DNA of 7,188 nucleotides from Desulfurococcales archaeon (lineage in GTDB: Archaea > Thermoproteota > Thermoprotei_A > Sulfolobales > Acidilobaceae), in NCBI GenBank assembly GCA_027012045.1, contig JALUZI010000150.1, positions 1 through 7,188 on the forward strand, given 5' to 3'. Under the pieces are notes generated by a model. The model did no database searches. It was not told the origin of the DNA and worked only from the letters and a program-made list of their open reading frames with translations. How positions within the stretch are numbered: position 1 is the stretch's first letter; every line of letters begins with the position of its first letter. This document shows, in pieces, positions 5,839 to 7,188 of the stretch. The position numbers and the translations under genes were made by a program.

Positions 5839-6571
5839 AGTTTACATAGTAGGGGCAGGCGTAGGAGACCCTGAGTACATAACCCTTAAGGCGTACCGGA
5901 TCCTCGGAGAGGCGGAGGCCGTAGTCTATGACAGGCTCATACCTAGGGGCGTACTGGAATACTGTAATCCTAGTGCGGAGCTCATATATGCAGGTAAGGC
6001 ACCTGGGAAACACGCTTTATCACAGGACGAGATTAACCAGTTGCTTTACGATCTATCCAGGAATCACCGGGTAGTTGTTAGGTTGAAAGGCGGTGACCCC
6101 CTAGTTTTCGGGAGAGGAGAAGAGGAGTGCACCTATCTCCTAGAGAAGAGTGTTCCATGTGAAGTTGTCCCAGGCATTACTAGCTTCCAGTCCGCGGCGG
6201 CGAAACATCTTATTCCACTTGCCGGCAGAGGCCTGGCCAGCGCATTCACGGTCGCTACAGGAGTGCAGTCAAGCTCCACCAAGCAGAGACTCGGCTACAA
6301 GGAGCTCGCAGGGATCCCTGGGACCCTGGTATTCGTGATGACAGCCAGCAGGGCATCTAGAATAATAGATGAGGTAGCCAGTGTCAGAGGGCAGGGCGAG
6401 TACGGTGCAATAATAGAATTAATAGGGGAAGAAGGGGAAAGCGCGGTGTGCGGGCCGTTAAGGACCCTGAAGATACATGCAGAAAAGAATGGGGTGAGAA
6501 ACCCCGCGATACTAATCATAGGCAGATCCGTCGAGCTGGGTGCCAGGTATGGCTGGATCAAGTGCATGTAA
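5828..6571 (+). CDS. cobA: Uroporphyrinogen-III C-methyltransferase (SUMT)
   Basis: It transfers two methyl groups from S-adenosylmethionine to C-2 and C-7 of uroporphyrinogen III, giving precorrin-2, the branch point to siroheme, cobalamin and archaeal heme. The 247-residue, single-domain protein has the glycine-rich VYIVGAGVGDPEYITLKA (5-22), VYDRLIP (33-39), YAGKAPGKHALSQDEIN (54-70), the strongly conserved VVRLKGGDPLVFGRGEEE (83-100), VPGITSFQSAAA (114-125), and GVRNPAILIIG (222-232). This set identifies SUMT rather than CbiF, CbiH or other Cob methyltransferases. The usual THR triplet near residue 132 reads AGR here. GTG start, overlapping the hemC end by 11 nt; its own end overlaps hemD by 23 nt. 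It is separate from the dehydrogenase domain it is fused to in bacterial CysG; that domain is encoded at the left end of the window. Confidence 0.96.
   Translation: MRGKVYIVGAGVGDPEYITLKAYRILGEAEAVVYDRLIPRGVLEYCNPSAELIYAGKAPGKHALSQDEINQLLYDLSRNHRVVVRLKGGDPLVFGRGEEECTYLLEKSVPCEVVPGITSFQSAAAKHLIPLAGRGLASAFTVATGVQSSSTKQRLGYKELAGIPGTLVFVMTASRASRIIDEVASVRGQGEYGAIIELIGEEGESAVCGPLRTLKIHAEKNGVRNPAILIIGRSVELGARYGWIKCM
6538..6542 (+). promoter_or_regulatory. Ribosome binding site of hemD inside cobA
   Basis: GGGTG lies 6 nt before ATG 6549, within the last codons of cobA. It supports the overlapping ATG as the hemD start over any later codon. Confidence 0.5.
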
Positions 6572-7188
6572 AGTATACTACTTCGGGCCGCAGAACCCTG
6601 TTGAGCTAGGAGTAGCGGCGGAGAACATTAGTTGGATACCTATCCTGGAAATAAAACCCCTGAAGGAGAACCTGGAAAAGATACTTGAAGGCATTATCGA
6701 GTGTGACACAATAGTATTCACAAGCCCCAGAGGCCCCGGAATACTAGGGGAAATAGCCCGGCCTAAATCAGGCATAGTGGAACTATTGAAGAGAAAGAGG
6801 ATTGTGGCAATAGGCGGGAAAACCTCCAATGCTATACGGGAATACCTAGGAGCCGAGCCCTGCTGCATGCCTGACGTGTGGGACAGTGCTGGCTTAGGGG
6901 ATCTCCTGTGCACGATTAGGCCCAGATGCGCCCTGCTCCTGAGGGCAAGGCAGGCATCACGTATTTTAGAGGAGAAACTCGATGGATGCGGCGTTAATTA
7001 TAGGAGTGTAAGCCTCTACGAGTTGATGCCGAAGCCCCAACTCCTCTCGGGGATGAAATTTGATGACTATCCTATGATTATCTCATCCAGCCTAATAGCT
7101 AGGACGATAATAAATACGATTGGTTGTCCGGGGAACAGGGTTCTAGTGGCTCTAGGCAGAACCACATTCAATACTATAAGAGAACTGT
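6549..7188 (+). CDS. hemD: Uroporphyrinogen-III synthase, cut by the right window edge
   Basis: It cyclises hydroxymethylbilane with inversion of ring D to uroporphyrinogen III, the substrate of CobA. The frame stays open for 213 codons to the window end with no stop. HemD is poorly conserved, but its pattern is clear: strand KVYYFGP (8-14), TIVFTSPRG, AIGGKTSNAIREYLG (the G-x-K/T-T-x-x-A-L/I motif closing domain 1), LLLRARQASRILEEKL (linker into domain 2), MIISSSLIARTII (the second T/S-S motif), and VALGRTTFNTIREL (the G-x-T-T motif near the C-terminus). Family members normally end some 20-30 residues after this last motif, so most of the protein is present. Start is ATG, 23 nt inside cobA, with GGGTG 6 nt upstream. 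It follows cobA rather than hemC directly, which places the methylase between two consecutive enzymes of the pathway. Confidence 0.9.
   Translation, partial: MAGSSACKVYYFGPQNPVELGVAAENISWIPILEIKPLKENLEKILEGIIECDTIVFTSPRGPGILGEIARPKSGIVELLKRKRIVAIGGKTSNAIREYLGAEPCCMPDVWDSAGLGDLLCTIRPRCALLLRARQASRILEEKLDGCGVNYRSVSLYELMPKPQLLSGMKFDDYPMIISSSLIARTIINTIGCPGNRVLVALGRTTFNTIREL

Noticed and set aside
1396..7188. The hem operon as a previously undescribed system.
   Set aside because: All six genes are standard C5-pathway and SUMT enzymes with intact key residues, and clustering of this kind is known in archaea.

Overview
The window is a compact tetrapyrrole (siroheme/heme) biosynthesis locus, most likely from a hyperthermophilic crenarchaeote (Thermoproteota, perhaps Desulfurococcales). 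The evidence for this is heavy use of AGG/AGA and ATA codons, many GTG and TTG starts, archaeal-type TATA-like elements without bacterial -35/-10 boxes, GGTG/GGAG-type ribosome binding sites, and protein sequences of archaeal character. The genus cannot be fixed from the sequence alone.

Layout: (1) 35-733 (+) is a stand-alone precorrin-2 dehydrogenase (SirC/Met8/CysG N-terminal type). (2) 659-1243 (-) is a divergent protein that I read as a two-half, CbiX/SirB-like class II chelatase. Its 3' end overlaps the 3' end of gene 1 by 75 bases. (3) 1244-1395 is a 152-base divergent intergenic region. It holds candidate promoters for both flanking genes, three copies of the nonamer TAAATACAG and a 12-bp near-palindrome. 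(4) 1396-7188 (+) is a tight operon hemA-hemB-hemL-hemC-cobA-hemD. Its gaps are 16, 7 and 1 nt, followed by overlaps of 11 and 23 nt; hemD runs off the right edge.

Pathway: HemA (glutamyl-tRNA reductase) and HemL (GSA aminomutase) make 5-aminolevulinate. HemB makes porphobilinogen, HemC makes hydroxymethylbilane and HemD makes uroporphyrinogen III. CobA methylates this to precorrin-2. The dehydrogenase oxidises precorrin-2 to sirohydrochlorin, and the opposite-strand CbiX-like protein is the natural candidate for inserting iron (or cobalt). Together the eight genes could cover every step from glutamyl-tRNA to siroheme, which archaea use as the precursor of heme through the Ahb route. No Ahb gene lies in the window.

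The system is not new as a whole. The least described parts are the divergent duplicated chelatase-like protein, the repeated promoter motif shared by the two divergent transcription units, and the substitution at the usual catalytic Asp position of the dehydrogenase. There is no tRNA, rRNA, mobile element, CRISPR array or gene-free stretch over 300 bases.
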